Positions 23,555 to 35,314 of a stretch of 64,000 bases of DNA are shown here, piece after piece (the stretch's first letter is position 1; every line of letters begins with the position of its first letter). The translations under genes and the position numbers were made by a program. The DNA is taken from contig BLLK01000062.1 in the NCBI GenBank assembly GCA_021927905.1, positions 496,001-560,000 of the forward strand, written 5' to 3'. The DNA comes from Chaetoceros tenuissimus (taxonomy: Eukaryota; Bacillariophyta; Thalassiosirophyceae; Chaetocerotales; Chaetocerotaceae). Below the pieces are notes generated by a model. That model was not told the DNA's origin, ran no database searches, and worked only from the letters and a program-made list of their open reading frames with translations.

Positions 23555-25290
23555 TTTAAAGTAGAGTGTGTACTGTAGATGTAGTAACTGATATAAACAA
23601 TGCCTTCACCGAAGAAATATGAATACAAATCTCTTGTATGAGGAGACGAGCTATAAATCTGATCATATCTTACGACAACTCTTAATGTTTCTTGCAAAGT
23701 CAGAAGCATTCATAGAATTGATGCCAAGAAGTGGTGCTGTAATTTTTGTCAACTTTAAAAACTTCATAGAAATTTAAAAAAAGAGCGCGATCCTCTTTTT
23801 TATCTCCAATGACGCCGAAAACTTCATTGCTGAGTCGTACTGACTAGCTACTCTAGCCACCATAAGAATCAATTTACTATTTACATCTAGATACGACATA
23901 CTAGTGTAGGTTATAACCCTCATACTTCACCTGGTAGAAAAGGGGAGAGCTGTCAAAATTTTGGATTTTGATTTTTTTTTTTATATTCTTTGCATTAGTC
24001 TAGTAGATACTTAATAGCAATTCAAATAGAATACATTTTTCCTTGCTTCTACGGAATCGAATCATCAAACAATCAGAAAAAATATCACTAATGAGGTAGA
24101 TTTTCTGGAGGAGCAAAGGTCTTGTCATTATTTTTCTATGAAATAAAACCTACCAGTGCCATACTGTACGGAAACATGATTGCTGCGAGAAAAAAATAAA
24201 TAGTGAGGATTTCATAAGTCGCTACTTTTAATAAATCAAGTAGTTCCGATGGAGCTAAATTCATTTTACGATAGGAAAAAGTAATGTTTCTTTTTTGAAA
24301 TTTGCTATCGCTGAAGAAGAGTACTACAGTTCTCAAGCACGCACAATAGTCTGGATAGCTTTGGAAAATGTTCAAACGTGAAAAAGTATAATCACTTTTT
24401 GAATGCTTAGACGAGGCTAGGCTTTTGAAACTCCTTTCTTTGCTCTTTGCCAAGAAGTATCGTGTACTACTAGTATGGTAGCACTTCCATTGCTCCATGT
24501 AGACAAACATACGATTTAATGCTAACATCGAAACAAATATCTCGAGTAATTCCAATAATGTTTTGTTTCTTGTGAACTTTCCAATAATGCTCTGTTGCCT
24601 ATGAACCCGTTGATTTCCTTTTGGTGGCTTTCAACATCGCTTGATGGTGTGTGATTGCAAAAGCAACAAGAAGCAACAAGAAGAAAGTGTTCGAATGCAC
24701 CACCACTGACCCTATTAGCTACGATGAAAGCCGGGTTGAGTTCGTTGAGGTAGAGGATTCCTTCACTCATTACATATTGGCCGAGAATAAATTGAGACAA
24801 AAGTATACTTTTTCACGTAAGAGATCATTTGGTAGGCGATCATAACATTACTACTAGGAAATAGATGCAGCAGCACGATGATGCCTCAGATAGTAAAACA
24901 CTACTACCATTCATGTGGACCTTTCAATCTGTGTGTTATGAAGACGGAATTCCCAAATGCAATACTACTCATATGCATTCTGAAAAAATATGTTATTACT
25001 TCAAATGAAAATACATCTGCATTTCCATAGGTAGTATAGCATTAGAGGAAAAAAAGAAGAAGAGAGAAGTTGGATCATCATTGTCAGTGAAGTTATTGTG
25101 CAACAAAATAAATATCTCCAAATGTATCTCAATAATGAAGGAGAAGATGAAGGCGGGCAGAGGGCAGAGCGAAGGCAACAAACTTGGATGTTGCATACGC
25201 GGTGTTCATTCATTATTTGTTACTTCCTTCGTGTCGTTGGCGAATGAAAGAATGAAGATAGCGAGACGATGGCTGAATTTTGTTCGGTTA

Positions 25291-25322
25291 CTAGGGTTAG
25301 GGTTGCAACCCTAACCCTAATT
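25291..25322. repeat. Interstitial telomere-like palindrome
   Basis: CTAGGGTTAGGGTTGCAACC followed directly by CTAACCCTAA: two TTAGGG-type units meet two complementary units around TTGCAA. The 30-bp block is almost perfectly self-complementary. Confidence 0.88.
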
Positions 25323-25468
25323 GCATCGTTTCGAGAATGAGATCCTTTTATCATGATGAAGAGTTTCCAGAGTGTAGGACAAAGAGGCAATGCTATTATG
25401 ATGTGCTGTTTGTATTCATTATATTGTTTTGCTCCTTGTTCTCATGTTGATCGGTGATGACTACAAGT

Positions 25469-25570
25469 TAGAGGATTAGGGTTTAGGGTTTCAAATTATG
25501 GTTTCTAGGGTTAGGGTTGCAACCCTAATCTTAGCTAGCAGCAACATTGCACAACCCTAACCCTAATAAC
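25469..25570. repeat. Interstitial telomere-like motifs, duplicated copy
   Basis: Counterpart of 19538-19636 with two base differences noticed. It holds the same three blocks of TTAGGG-type and CCCTAA-type units. Confidence 0.86.
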
Positions 25571-26167
25571 AAATACATTCCTCTCCCTTCACCTTGAGAG
25601 ATGCTTTGACTTTGTATCAATCGAAGATGTACGTATGTGAATTTAGTACAAAGTGGAAAGAAACGAATTGTGTCGTCTTGCTGCTTACGTGTAGGTACCT
25701 TTGCTGTGCTACTGCTGCTATGCCCCTTGCTCGACAGACGGGGAGACGAAAATGGAATGAATCTTGATTATTTTTAATGTGCTTCGATGTTTTCCAACAA
25801 TATTTCTATTTCGCCATGGTATTAATTCCAATATCAGCAAGTAGTGGAAGATACATTGTACTTGTAGGCGTCATCAAATTTATATCAAAAAGGATTTTAT
25901 CCACAGAACTTGGCTTTGATGAAGTAGAAGTGGCCGTCTGTTAAACGTCCTCGTTGACAAATAAGTAAAGAGTGAGGATTGTATGAATAAGCTAATCTTC
26001 TATTAGAAAAATGACGAATAATTCAACGATACTATTTTACATTAGATAGAACAGAGATAAAATAGGAAAATCCATTAAATACCTCAACCACACGCAGTAG
26101 TATAAAATGTATAATGTACCCGTAATACAACTCAGCACTTGTAGAGAAACAAAGGTCTTCTCTTGAG

Positions 26168-26482
26168 TTAGATCTTCTTGAGGTGGCCACGTCTGATGGC
26201 AGTCTCATGCCAAACTTCCTTCTTATATGTTTTTCTACCTTTGAACAATGGGCTTTTCTTGAAGCGAAGTATATAGACGTCATTTGGAAGAACTTCCTGG
26301 ATAACGCCATTCCAAGCTTCGGCTTTATCAGTGTCGAGGACGCCGTGGTCGAGCCAGTAGACATGAACCTTGTCCCCCACATTGAACTTGCCAAGAAAGT
26401 TACGCAAAGTGGATACGAAGAACGACATGACATGACCTACGATGGTCTTGAGCAAGGAAGAAATGTATCCAAGGAACGACAT
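26168..26482 (-). CDS. Shortened coiled-coil/barrel family member, unit C (104 aa)
   Basis: The frame is open to 26662. However, its upstream part (26483-26662) aligns with the 5' leader of the paralog at 59624, so the ATG at 26482 is preferred. The product has the hydrophobic segment (LGYISSLLKTIVGHVMSFFV), almost no coiled coil, and the full C-terminal domain: VHVYWLDHG, AEAWNGVIQEVLPND, KEVWHETAIRRG. An internal deletion has joined the leader to the middle of the protein. Survival of the C-terminal domain in the shortest copy suggests it is the functional core. Confidence 0.55.
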   Translation of the reverse strand: MSFLGYISSLLKTIVGHVMSFFVSTLRNFLGKFNVGDKVHVYWLDHGVLDTDKAEAWNGVIQEVLPNDVYILRFKKSPLFKGRKTYKKEVWHETAIRRGHLKKI

Positions 26483-26845
26483 GGCAAGATAGTATACAGT
26501 CGATGTGTTTTTTATGTAAAGGTGAATGAAGAGTGAAGTGAATTCGGCTTCAGCAAGCATCAAGCTCAACGGCGATTCTTCATTCGTGAAAAGATGCATT
26601 GCAGCATTTTTACCATCTGTCTTATTTTTGATGTGTTCAACGTACGTCATAGTTGGAAACAAATACGTGACGTCATTACACCAGTGTCAACAACAAAACC
26701 ACTCTTCGCCATATTCATCACCTTCACATTCATTTTAGTCTTCACTCAATCTCAATTACATATTATTATCCTCTCTTCCATCTCCCAAGGCTCAGTCTGA
26801 GCAATTACGCCTACATTACACATAGATATCTTGTCGCGTACGAGT
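26483..26845. promoter_or_regulatory. Divergent promoter region with TGACGTCA, unit C
   Basis: Spacer between the short coiled-coil gene and the Sel1 copy. The palindrome TGACGTCA lies at 26668-26675, close to a GTACGTCATAGTTGG block that is also present in unit D. TGACGT(CA) is the core recognised by CREB/ATF-type and other bZIP factors; in diatoms such elements occur in CO2/cAMP-responsive promoters (established for Phaeodactylum). A function here is inference. Confidence 0.45.
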
Positions 26846-27676
26846 ATGATTCTAATCAAGTCTATTTCTAGAGTAGCAGCAGGGCGCCAGATTACTAGAT
26901 TCAGAAATGGATCATCAATTTGCATCCTAAACGTACATTCAAAAAGCTATGCTCCTTTCAATACTCCTTTCGTAAACAATACTAACTCGAGTGAATCATT
27001 CCGGCAATTCTCCATCGATAATAAGTCTAACCTCGGTCAAGAATATTATGAAAAGGCAAAACAACATTTACGCCAACATGAAAAATCTCTTCAAGAAAAA
27101 CAGCAACAACAAGAAAATCAACAATATAATTCCAAAAGCGGACTACAAGTAGTTAAAAAGATTATCAATCAAGTTCGTCAAGAGCGTAAAGAACAATTGA
27201 ATGGAATTGAAATACATCACTCGCAAGTCAAGGAGAAAGCGAATGATTTAGAGTTGGCAAAGGAGTATATGCAAATTGCTGCATTTCGGCATGGATTTAA
27301 TCATGCGATTGTATCACTTGCCAATGATTTATTGACTCAACAAGATTTTAATTTGGAAAAAGAGTTGAAATATGTGTATGCCTTGGATCATAATGATTTA
27401 GTTTTTGATTTGGGAGAGTTGCAACGTTGTCCTAGTGGAGCTCATGTAGCTGTGAAACTGTATGAATTCGCTGGAGCGAATGATTGTGCTGAAGCGTGGT
27501 TTAATCTCAGTCATTTGCTTTGGATGGGACATGAAATTGAAAATAATGAAGAGAAAAGTATAGAAGCTGATATGGAAAGGGCGATGGAATGTTTTGATAA
27601 GGCGGTGAAACTTGGTGATGACGATGTAAAACTAAAGCAAAGTAATTATAAATACTACATTGTCACTACTTTTTGA
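26846..27676 (+). CDS. Truncated mitochondrial-type Sel1 protein, unit C (276 aa)
   Basis: Same architecture as the unit B copy: basic presequence-like N-terminus, Gln-rich helix (EKQQQQENQQ), one to two Sel1-like repeats, and the foreign tail ending YYIVTTF. The start is the ATG at 26846. The frame is intact. It differs from unit B mainly in the first 130 codons and is nearly identical in the second half. The parent at 57891 has about four further Sel1 repeats that are absent here. Confidence 0.65.
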   Translation: MILIKSISRVAAGRQITRFRNGSSICILNVHSKSYAPFNTPFVNNTNSSESFRQFSIDNKSNLGQEYYEKAKQHLRQHEKSLQEKQQQQENQQYNSKSGLQVVKKIINQVRQERKEQLNGIEIHHSQVKEKANDLELAKEYMQIAAFRHGFNHAIVSLANDLLTQQDFNLEKELKYVYALDHNDLVFDLGELQRCPSGAHVAVKLYEFAGANDCAEAWFNLSHLLWMGHEIENNEEKSIEADMERAMECFDKAVKLGDDDVKLKQSNYKYYIVTTF

Positions 27677-27773
27677 TGGGTATCTACTCCGGTCCAATCA
27701 GGCTTTGAACATTTATACATCTAATTTGATGGCATCGTAGGGTTAGGGCAGATTAACATTAATGAAACAATTT

Positions 27774-30700
27774 CTATTTTAGGATTCTACATGCTCGTCG
27801 ATAACAAAAGCAATCACAAATCCCACTGGCCGAAGCTTTCTTATCCTTGTTAAGTCCATCATCGTATTCATCTGTCTCTACAAAATCTTTCAATTTGTCG
27901 TAAATTGGTTTGATCTCGCAAAAAGCAGAGTATAGTCTGTCGCCTCCATCCTTTCCTTCAATGACTTCCATCGATCTACAAGCAAGCTGGGAAGCATTCC
28001 TGAGCAATATCCTTCGTTTCTGGACGTTAGTCTCCAACGATGACAGCTTCAAGCAAATTTCAGCATGTGTAGTCATTGGTCCTCTACCGAAGTTAGCACA
28101 AGATGCTTCAACTTGATCATTCAGTACAAGATTTTTCATATCCATAGCCCAGTTAAAATATTCATCATTGATCTTGTCAATACTTCCTTCAAGATACAGA
28201 TCTATATCTAGTAAGATCTTCAATCCTTTGAATGTTGGTTTCATAGGAGTGAAGCCATCCTTTCCATAATACTCATCAAATGGCTCGAATGCATATTTGA
28301 AAAGTAGATCTTGGATTCTTTTGTACTGGTTGTTCGATCTTAATACCCAAATAATCGGATACAAAATGCACATTGAATTATGAACATTCTTCAAGTCCAT
28401 AGAAGGAAGTAGGCTATCAATTATCTCATTGATAAGACTCATAGCTTCTTCATGGCGGTTGAGATGAACACAGCATATCGCATGGAAACTAAAATCTTGG
28501 GCACATCTATCGCTTGCGTAGAGCTCGCTAATTATCGCAGAATGTTTTCTAGGATCATAAACTTTCTTCAATTCTAGATGAACCTCCGTAGCCTCTTGAA
28601 ACTTTTCTTCCCTATGTAGAGTCTCGGATTTCATTGCCAGAGCTCTACCGTAATGGACAGGATCTCCGTTCCTCTCTGCTTCGAGTACAAAGCTATCTGC
28701 AAGTTGAATTTCATAGGAAACCTGTTCAGACGGAGGCACCACATTTCCGTATTTGAGTACCATGGACATTCCACTGTATATTGGAAATATAAATGACCTT
28801 TGCTCTATTTCAGACGCAACGGGAGCTCTTTTTAATATCTAAAATGTGGTGAGAAAATGCACTCATATACAAAGACAAATCATTGATTTTCAAATAGACT
28901 TACTGAGAGAGCATCCTCAAATGCATTTTTTGCATAAGAAAATTGTAATTTGTTTAACTCATTCGTCTTCTGACTCGGACCGGCAGAACCATGTGCTTGC
29001 CCTTTGGAAATTAGCAATTGAATCACTAGTTTCAATGCTTGCTCATCAAGTGACTCTAAAACTTTCGGAGCAAAACCCGAGACTCGACTTTCATCCTCTG
29101 CACATTCATATTTCCTCCAAATATCTAAAGCATCATTGTAAACTTCTATTCCTTGCTCATTTAATCCAAGTATTTTGAAGCTTTTCCCAACATTCAAGGC
29201 AACTAAAGCCGCTGAGTTTTTTTCTTCAGCTTCTCTCCAATGTCTGAAAAGTTTCAACTTTATTCTATAGTTTCTCATGCTTTGGTTTGGATACATTTCT
29301 TCGATAGCGAAAGCAGCATATTTATTTATATCATGTTTGAAGGAATCCAAGATTATTGACTGAATCAATCTTTTCCAACTGCTGTGCTGGAAGGAGTAAA
29401 AGACTTTTCCAACTTCCTCAATCTCATCTCCTAATTCATCATCATGATCACTGATTTTATTGTCTATTAGTTCTTCAATTATTCTACATTCCACAGCTTG
29501 CTCTAATGCATACATGACCTCAGCAATATGCTGTTCTTTCTCATCGACTCCTATGGACATCAGCCTAGTGGATATTCCTACTATTTCCTCTACTTCAAAA
29601 GATGTTCCTATTACACATGCTATTTGAAGTACTTTTCTAGTCATTTCATCTAACTTGTCAATTTGCTGAAGGAATATTTCATCAGTATCCGCAAAACGGA
29701 CATTATCATACTATGAAATAATTAAAGTTGAGTTCTTAAATCTTGAGAAGATTCGAATAAGATAAACATACATGACTCACCAATGATGTATTCCAACCAA
29801 TTTTATTATCATTTGTTGTGCCATAGAGCTCGTTCTGGATACAATTTTTCAGAATCATGGACGTAAAGAGCGCAATCCCCCGCGAGTTCGCATAAATATC
29901 TTCTATAAACGAATCATCAATATCTGTAGGATCAGTTTTGAACAATGACGAAGCGAATAGTCTCACATCTGCTTTGGAAAGAGGTTCAACATTCATCTCA
30001 TGAAATTGCCCAGCTTTCTTATGCTTCCCATGCAGTCTCGTCCAAAAGTCTTCATGAACTGTTAAAGGAATTTCATCTAAAGGTCTAGAGCCACATATTA
30101 TGGATAAGTTCTTGCCCTGCTCAAATATCCTCTCTATTACTTTCCATGATAGATTATCCATGTACTGCACATCATCGAGCGCCAAAATTATAACGTCGAC
30201 ATGTTCAGAAGACAAAAGAAACACTTGGGCCATGAATGATATAATTTCGGAGAGTTTCGGCGCTTTTTTCACTTCTTTCATTCTTAGCTTCGAGCTGCCA
30301 AGCAAGTGATGACCAACTATTTCCACAAATCCTTCAGGAGCGTTCAGTTGTGTGCAAATCTCTTTTAGACGCTCAAAAATAGACACCCTCTGGGAATCCA
30401 TCGATGAAATACTACCCGACAACTTTTGTTGAACAGAGTCAGTCCCTAGGGACCCCCTCTCAGATTCCTCTCCTTTAGATCTCTCGCTTAGCAAGTCACG
30501 AAAGATTGAACGAAAAAGACTGAATGGTATAAGTTTGTCCCCATCGCAACTTATATTCCTAGTCACAATTGAGCTTCTTTTCCTCAACATGAGCTTCTTC
30601 CTACATCGAGCTATCGCTTTTACCATGAGAGAGGTTTTCCCAGATCCCGAGTCCCCATACATGAAGGTCATTCCTGACTCACATTTTCCTTCTGCTACTT

Positions 30701-32786
30701 CAATCGTTTTTTGCTCTATTTTTGATAGTTCCTTCTTCCGTCCTACAAAGTCTGGGTCCTCTCTACCCCATCTTGCCTCTTTTGCTGTTAAAGGCTGAAA
30801 AACTGGTACAAGATCTGCATACCCTTTAGCTTTTACTGGTGGAAATGCGATGAAGTTGAACTGCCTAGCTTTTTGGCGAATTTCATCGTCAACAAGAAGA
30901 CTGTGATTCTTTTTGTGACCCATTAATCTAGCGGCTAAATTCACAGAAGGTCCAAGTACAGCATATTCATGTCTCTCGATACTACCTACAACTCCACAAT
31001 AGGCTCTGCCAGAAGTAGCCCCTAGTTTGCTATCTATACCTAAATCGTTTGCCAATGATTCGTGAATGAACTTACAAGTTGGTAATACCCTTTCCGAAAT
31101 CATGTCAGGAAAAGTTGAACCGCGTAGTCCAAACGTCCCGATGAGTACGACACCTTTTCAAAGCAAGACATAAAATCTAGTGAGATGAAGGTTACAAATG
31201 ACTTGACTTTCACTCTAAATACTCAACCTACCTTTGTCATCAACAATATACTGTCGTAGATGACCCTTATAGTAATCAAGAGTTGCTGTGACGGTATTCA
31301 TAATCTTGTTCAATAGTTCAATAGTTTGATTATCTGTCTTCTCATCATGGGACAATCTTGCATCAATTTTTGGCATGATGAAAATTGTCACAACAGATCT
31401 AAGCTCTGCTTCTGATCTGAATTTTTCTTTTTCCATACCGAGCTTCATATCTCTAGTGCTTGGATGTTTATAGCGGGGTTCGTGATTTGATGAAGATAAA
31501 AGCTTCCGATGCCCATCGGTCAACACTACTGGATGAATATACTGACACAGAAGAGATTGGAAACGATGTAGATATTCGATATCTTCTTTCTCTACGATCG
31601 ATAGTATGTTGTCGGTGACGAGTGACCCTAAAGACAAGGACTTGCCAAATGTCATTATGGCAGGCTTTTCAACTTTATGGAAAAAAGCGTCTTCAGCCCT
31701 TGCAATCACTATGCTACTGGTATCCTTTGTTTCTGTGGGCTGTTTTATCGCATCAAGGTTCAAGTAAGCCTGTGCTTCTACTGAGGCTCGAAGTTCACCC
31801 AATTCAGCCAAATCACAGGATTCAGCAACCTGATCAATTGTATCACCCAGAACAAGATATTCTCTTCTATGCTCATTTCCAACATGGAGTCCATGCATTT
31901 CCCCTACACCAAGTCCACAATGTACGTTTAGAGTTGCCACTGCATCGGTCACGTTTCTATTACTCCCAACCAGTTCTTCGTTGTATATTGGATAGTCGGA
32001 ACATTTCGCCACAATTTCTGCTCCACAAGTAGCTGCTATATTAACACATTGTTCTAAATCTGAATGATCTTGCATTCTCCATTCAGCAAAGATTGCATCT
32101 CCAGCAAATTTTAGAATGTCACCCTTGTGCGAAATAACCTCATTGCAAATGGCTTGAAAATAAGAATTAATAGCTTTCGATAGACTTTCCACATCCAACT
32201 CTTGTGATATTTTTGTAAATCCTGACATATCTATAAAAAGTAGTGCAGCCTTGTAAGCTTTCTTTTGTGGAAGTCGTCTCTGTTGATCATCTCTATTACT
32301 CTTTTTGGAACTTTGAAGTGACTTTAGACTCAATGCTTTGGCAAGACTCCGTCTCAACTCTTGCTCATTATTAGGAGCCTGCCAATCAGAAATGGAATAT
32401 GGATCTTTTGCTTCATGCCTAATGTGTTCTAAAACACAGTGGGGTACATGCCTTCCTAGCCAATAAATTGATTCTAGAACAGGGGCTCGTTCATCACTCT
32501 TATTTGTCTCAATCGATAGCAGACTCGCCATTCTTTCTTTCAAACCCCGATCATTTTCTATAATTGCTACATCTTCACTAAGAGGCTTACTTTCATATAT
32601 AACTTGTTGATCTATATTATATTCATTAGAATGGACTGATATGGACGTAGGTGGACCCCTAGAAGAACTAGTGGAACTAGATATGACTTCTGTACTGGTC
32701 AATCGAGAAATCACATTGTCTTCTTCTTGATGGGGCCTCTCCTTTTCTTCTTTTACACTCTCTGTTGTGCTGTGTGAATTTCCCAT
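27774..32786 (-). CDS. Soluble-type adenylyl cyclase, unit C (4 exons, 1599 aa)
   Basis: Exons 31232-32786, 29781-31153, 28904-29710 and 27774-28838 join in frame through GT-AG introns. This is the most complete cyclase here. It starts with MGNSHSTTES, a possible N-myristoylation signal (Gly2, Ser6), so it may be membrane-tethered. Cyclase domain 1 spans about residues 178-370, with metal-binding Asp186 and Asp230 in FIDMSGF and KFAGDAIF. Cyclase domain 2 spans about 475-610, with SGRAYCGVVGS and NLAARLMG. The NTPase follows: GRKKEL near 656, Walker A about 685-693, Walker B about 838-846. The remaining ~700 residues are helical and TPR-like. The length and the order C1-C2-NTPase-TPR match ADCY10, whose animal members respond to bicarbonate. 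The bicarbonate site cannot be judged by eye. Confidence 0.92.
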
Positions 32787-33181
32787 TAGATGCTTTTGTA
32801 GATGTTTTTGTTCAAAAGATATTTACTGCTCTAAAATGAATCTAGGGCAAATGGTCTATGTGATGATGAATTCAATTGGCTGCTAATAGCTGCTTTTGTA
32901 GCAAACATGAATGGACGAGCAATTTCTTGATTTCTTGACTTCTTCCCCGAGATGTACATACTTGTGATACGAAGAGGATTGTTTTTGCGGGTTTTGCACA
33001 TGTTGAACGGACAAACTGTTTTACTATTATGATAATGTAGTCACGTCCATCTATGACTAAACAAGACTATATGTTACTGTTTTAGCATTTATTCCCTTGA
33101 ATACGAACACAAATGTTCTATCGTATTGAAAGATTGAAACATTTTGATTTATTATTTTATGAAATGTGTAGAACAAAGATT
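32787..33181. other. Intergenic region, nothing recognised
   Basis: AT-rich spacer upstream of the unit C cyclase and downstream of the oxidoreductase gene. It marks the right end of the duplicated block, since no repeat shared with the other units was noticed beyond it. Confidence 0.6.
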
Positions 33182-34895
33182 TTAATAATCACTGCCACCC
33201 TTTTCTTCTTCATTTGATACACCAACATCAACCATATTTTTAGCATGAGTTGCCAAATGTGGATGACTACGAGCTACATCAATTGCGAGGTTCAAAAGAT
33301 GCTCACAGGACTGTGATGCAAATGCAGAAATGGCAAGTGATTTCATGTCCTCTTCAGCTTTATTGGAGACGTTTCTCTGTGCGCTCATTCCAATCTCTAC
33401 CGCAGCAATACCATCTTCAAGACTTACATCAGGGATGAATGTACCATTATGTTTCCTATTTTCGAAGAATGAGATTAGTGAAGTCAATTCAGTGTCCATT
33501 ACCCAGGAATAAAAAGTGAAAAGAATCTGACTTACCAGCTTTCTACTTGATCAATCAGCAACTACCATTGTAGTAGGGTCGGAAAGCATATAGATGAGTA
33601 TGAGAACGATGATAAAAGTGGTACTTGAGATATTGATCACAATGAAGAAGACCTTAAAGTTGAGTGTTCTCTTACCTTCCATTCGACCGCGGTGGAGCAA
33701 TAATGGTGACCTGCATGTTTTGGAATTTCGTCTGCAAATTCATAGACATTACTGAGATCAGAACAATCGATTATTGTCTCTTGAATGGATTCTTTTGGTG
33801 GTGGTAAAGTTCTATCTGTCCAAGTTTCATTTGTTGGTCTAAGGTAATGGAACACTTTGTTCTCTTTTCACACGCAAAGAATTAGATATTTCTAGATAAC
33901 GTATTAGATCAACGTACTTGTTCAAAATCTTACCTGGCAAATACGCTTCTACTCTTCCTTTCAAACCTGTTACGATGATTTCTTCTTGATGTCTCGATCC
34001 ATCGGCAAACATGCAAAGCTCAAGACAACCAAGAGTATTCTGCTGACGTGAAGCAGTGGAAAAGCTTCTATGGAATTTGCTCTCATTTTGAGAATTCTTG
34101 TCTTCAAAGTCAAGAAGCACATATGCTGAGTCAATGATTGGAATTGGATTATCCAATCTCTTATCATAGCCGTAATGATCATCCAACAGCCCTCTATGTA
34201 CTTTGGAAGTGCATGACATCATCTCTTGATCACTTAACAACCGAAAGAGGTCAAAAAAGTGACAGCATTTTTCAACCAAAGTATCCCCAGTTTTATTTAT
34301 ATCTTTATTCCATTCCTGCACTTTTGACAGAAACGGAAAGCGATTCTCTCTAATTGTAATCTTTTTGACCGGCCCAATTGTAGGAAGAAGTTGGTAGAGT
34401 TTCTGAATTGCAGGAATAAATCTGTAGTTGTGGAAGAGCCAATAAGCATACGCGAATGCAGCTATGAAACTATCTAAATCTATAGCACATGGCTTACCTA
34501 TATTCCATTGCAACCCATATCTTTGCTTTAAATGAAGCACTTGATGCTTTTAATGCTTGCACTTGCTTCTCACTAATGGCAACAGGCTTTTCGACAAGAA
34601 TCACAATATCAAAGTGTGCCCAACGAAGAATATGAGGAGTATGCATATAGTTTGGAGTTGCGATAACTAGCAAGTCTATTCCGTCAACCCTTTCAAGAAG
34701 TTGTTTCTCTGCATGAAATAGCTCAGGCTTTACATCGGACGATACCATGGAAGCAGCTTTATACAACATTTCGTTATTGGAGTCACAGAGATATTGAATG
34801 CTGATTTGAGAATATTTCTCCATGTAAGAAATATGCTCTTGACCCATCATCCCACAGCCAAGGACTGCAACGCGAATTTTACTTTCATCACTCAT
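33182..34895 (-). CDS. Gfo/Idh/MocA-family oxidoreductase (4 exons, 469 aa)
   Basis: Exons 34498-34895, 33934-34421, 33676-33854 and 33182-33526 join in frame through GT-AG introns of 76-149 bp. The Rossmann fold starts at once with VAVLGCGMMGQEH (GxGxxG); ATPNYMHTPH and VEKPVA are the usual nicotinamide-side motifs, with the conserved Lys of EKP. The C-terminal half carries EKCCHFFDL, the family's substrate/catalytic His-Asp region. These enzymes oxidise or reduce sugars, inositols and related compounds with NAD(P). The length is above the usual 330-400 because of a C-terminal extension. The gene is divergent, 419 bp away, from the dioxygenase-AKR fusion, so the two may act in one pathway. 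The third intron (33527-33675) has more than one possible acceptor. Confidence 0.88.
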
Positions 34896-35314
34896 CTTGG
34901 ATCAAACAATAGTGTTCTATGACGAGTGTTTCTTTCAAAATTATGATTGCAAGTCTTCATGTTCGTGGCTGAAGGAACAAATTGATTTGGGGTATTTGCA
35001 TGAAGCTATTGATTGGAGGCTTCATAAATGTTTTTGACACTTTGATGGATAAGTCGTGCTTTTCAAAGAAGAAGTAGACACAGACATGTCAAAACTGCAA
35101 CTTTTACGCCGTCAACTTACTAAATTAGAGAAAAATGAGTGTTTCTGACACCCGCAATTTCATCCAAGATTGTGATGGAATCCATCACCTGAAGGCACCA
35201 AAAGAAAATGAATCCAAAAGATTCAACTGTGCAGATCACATATTTTTAAGCTTTGTTTTAAACATCACGTGAAGGAAGGAGAGCGCATATTCATATCGCG
35301 ACAAAAGAGAAAAC
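34896..35314. promoter_or_regulatory. Divergent promoter region, oxidoreductase / dioxygenase-AKR
   Basis: A 419-bp spacer between two divergent start codons. Both promoters must lie here. No TATA box or known element can be assigned by eye. Confidence 0.5.

Larger units (their letters stand above)
23556..26030. repeat. Spacer between units B and C: inverted LRR-flank repeat plus telomere-motif segment
   Basis: 23.56-25.08 kb is an inverted copy of about 48.0-49.35 kb, sharing long blocks around 23720-24140 and 24520-24960. The frames inside it (for example 24136-24555 and 24522-24800 on the minus strand) change length between copies and are not supported as genes. From 25205 the sequence pairs with 19086 onwards in unit A's spacer. 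No RNA gene is seen. Confidence 0.8.

Noticed and set aside
24136-24555. 139-codon frame on the minus strand
   Set aside because: Lies in the inverted LRR-flank repeat and is not open in the copies at 48.3-48.8 or 50.3-50.9 kb.
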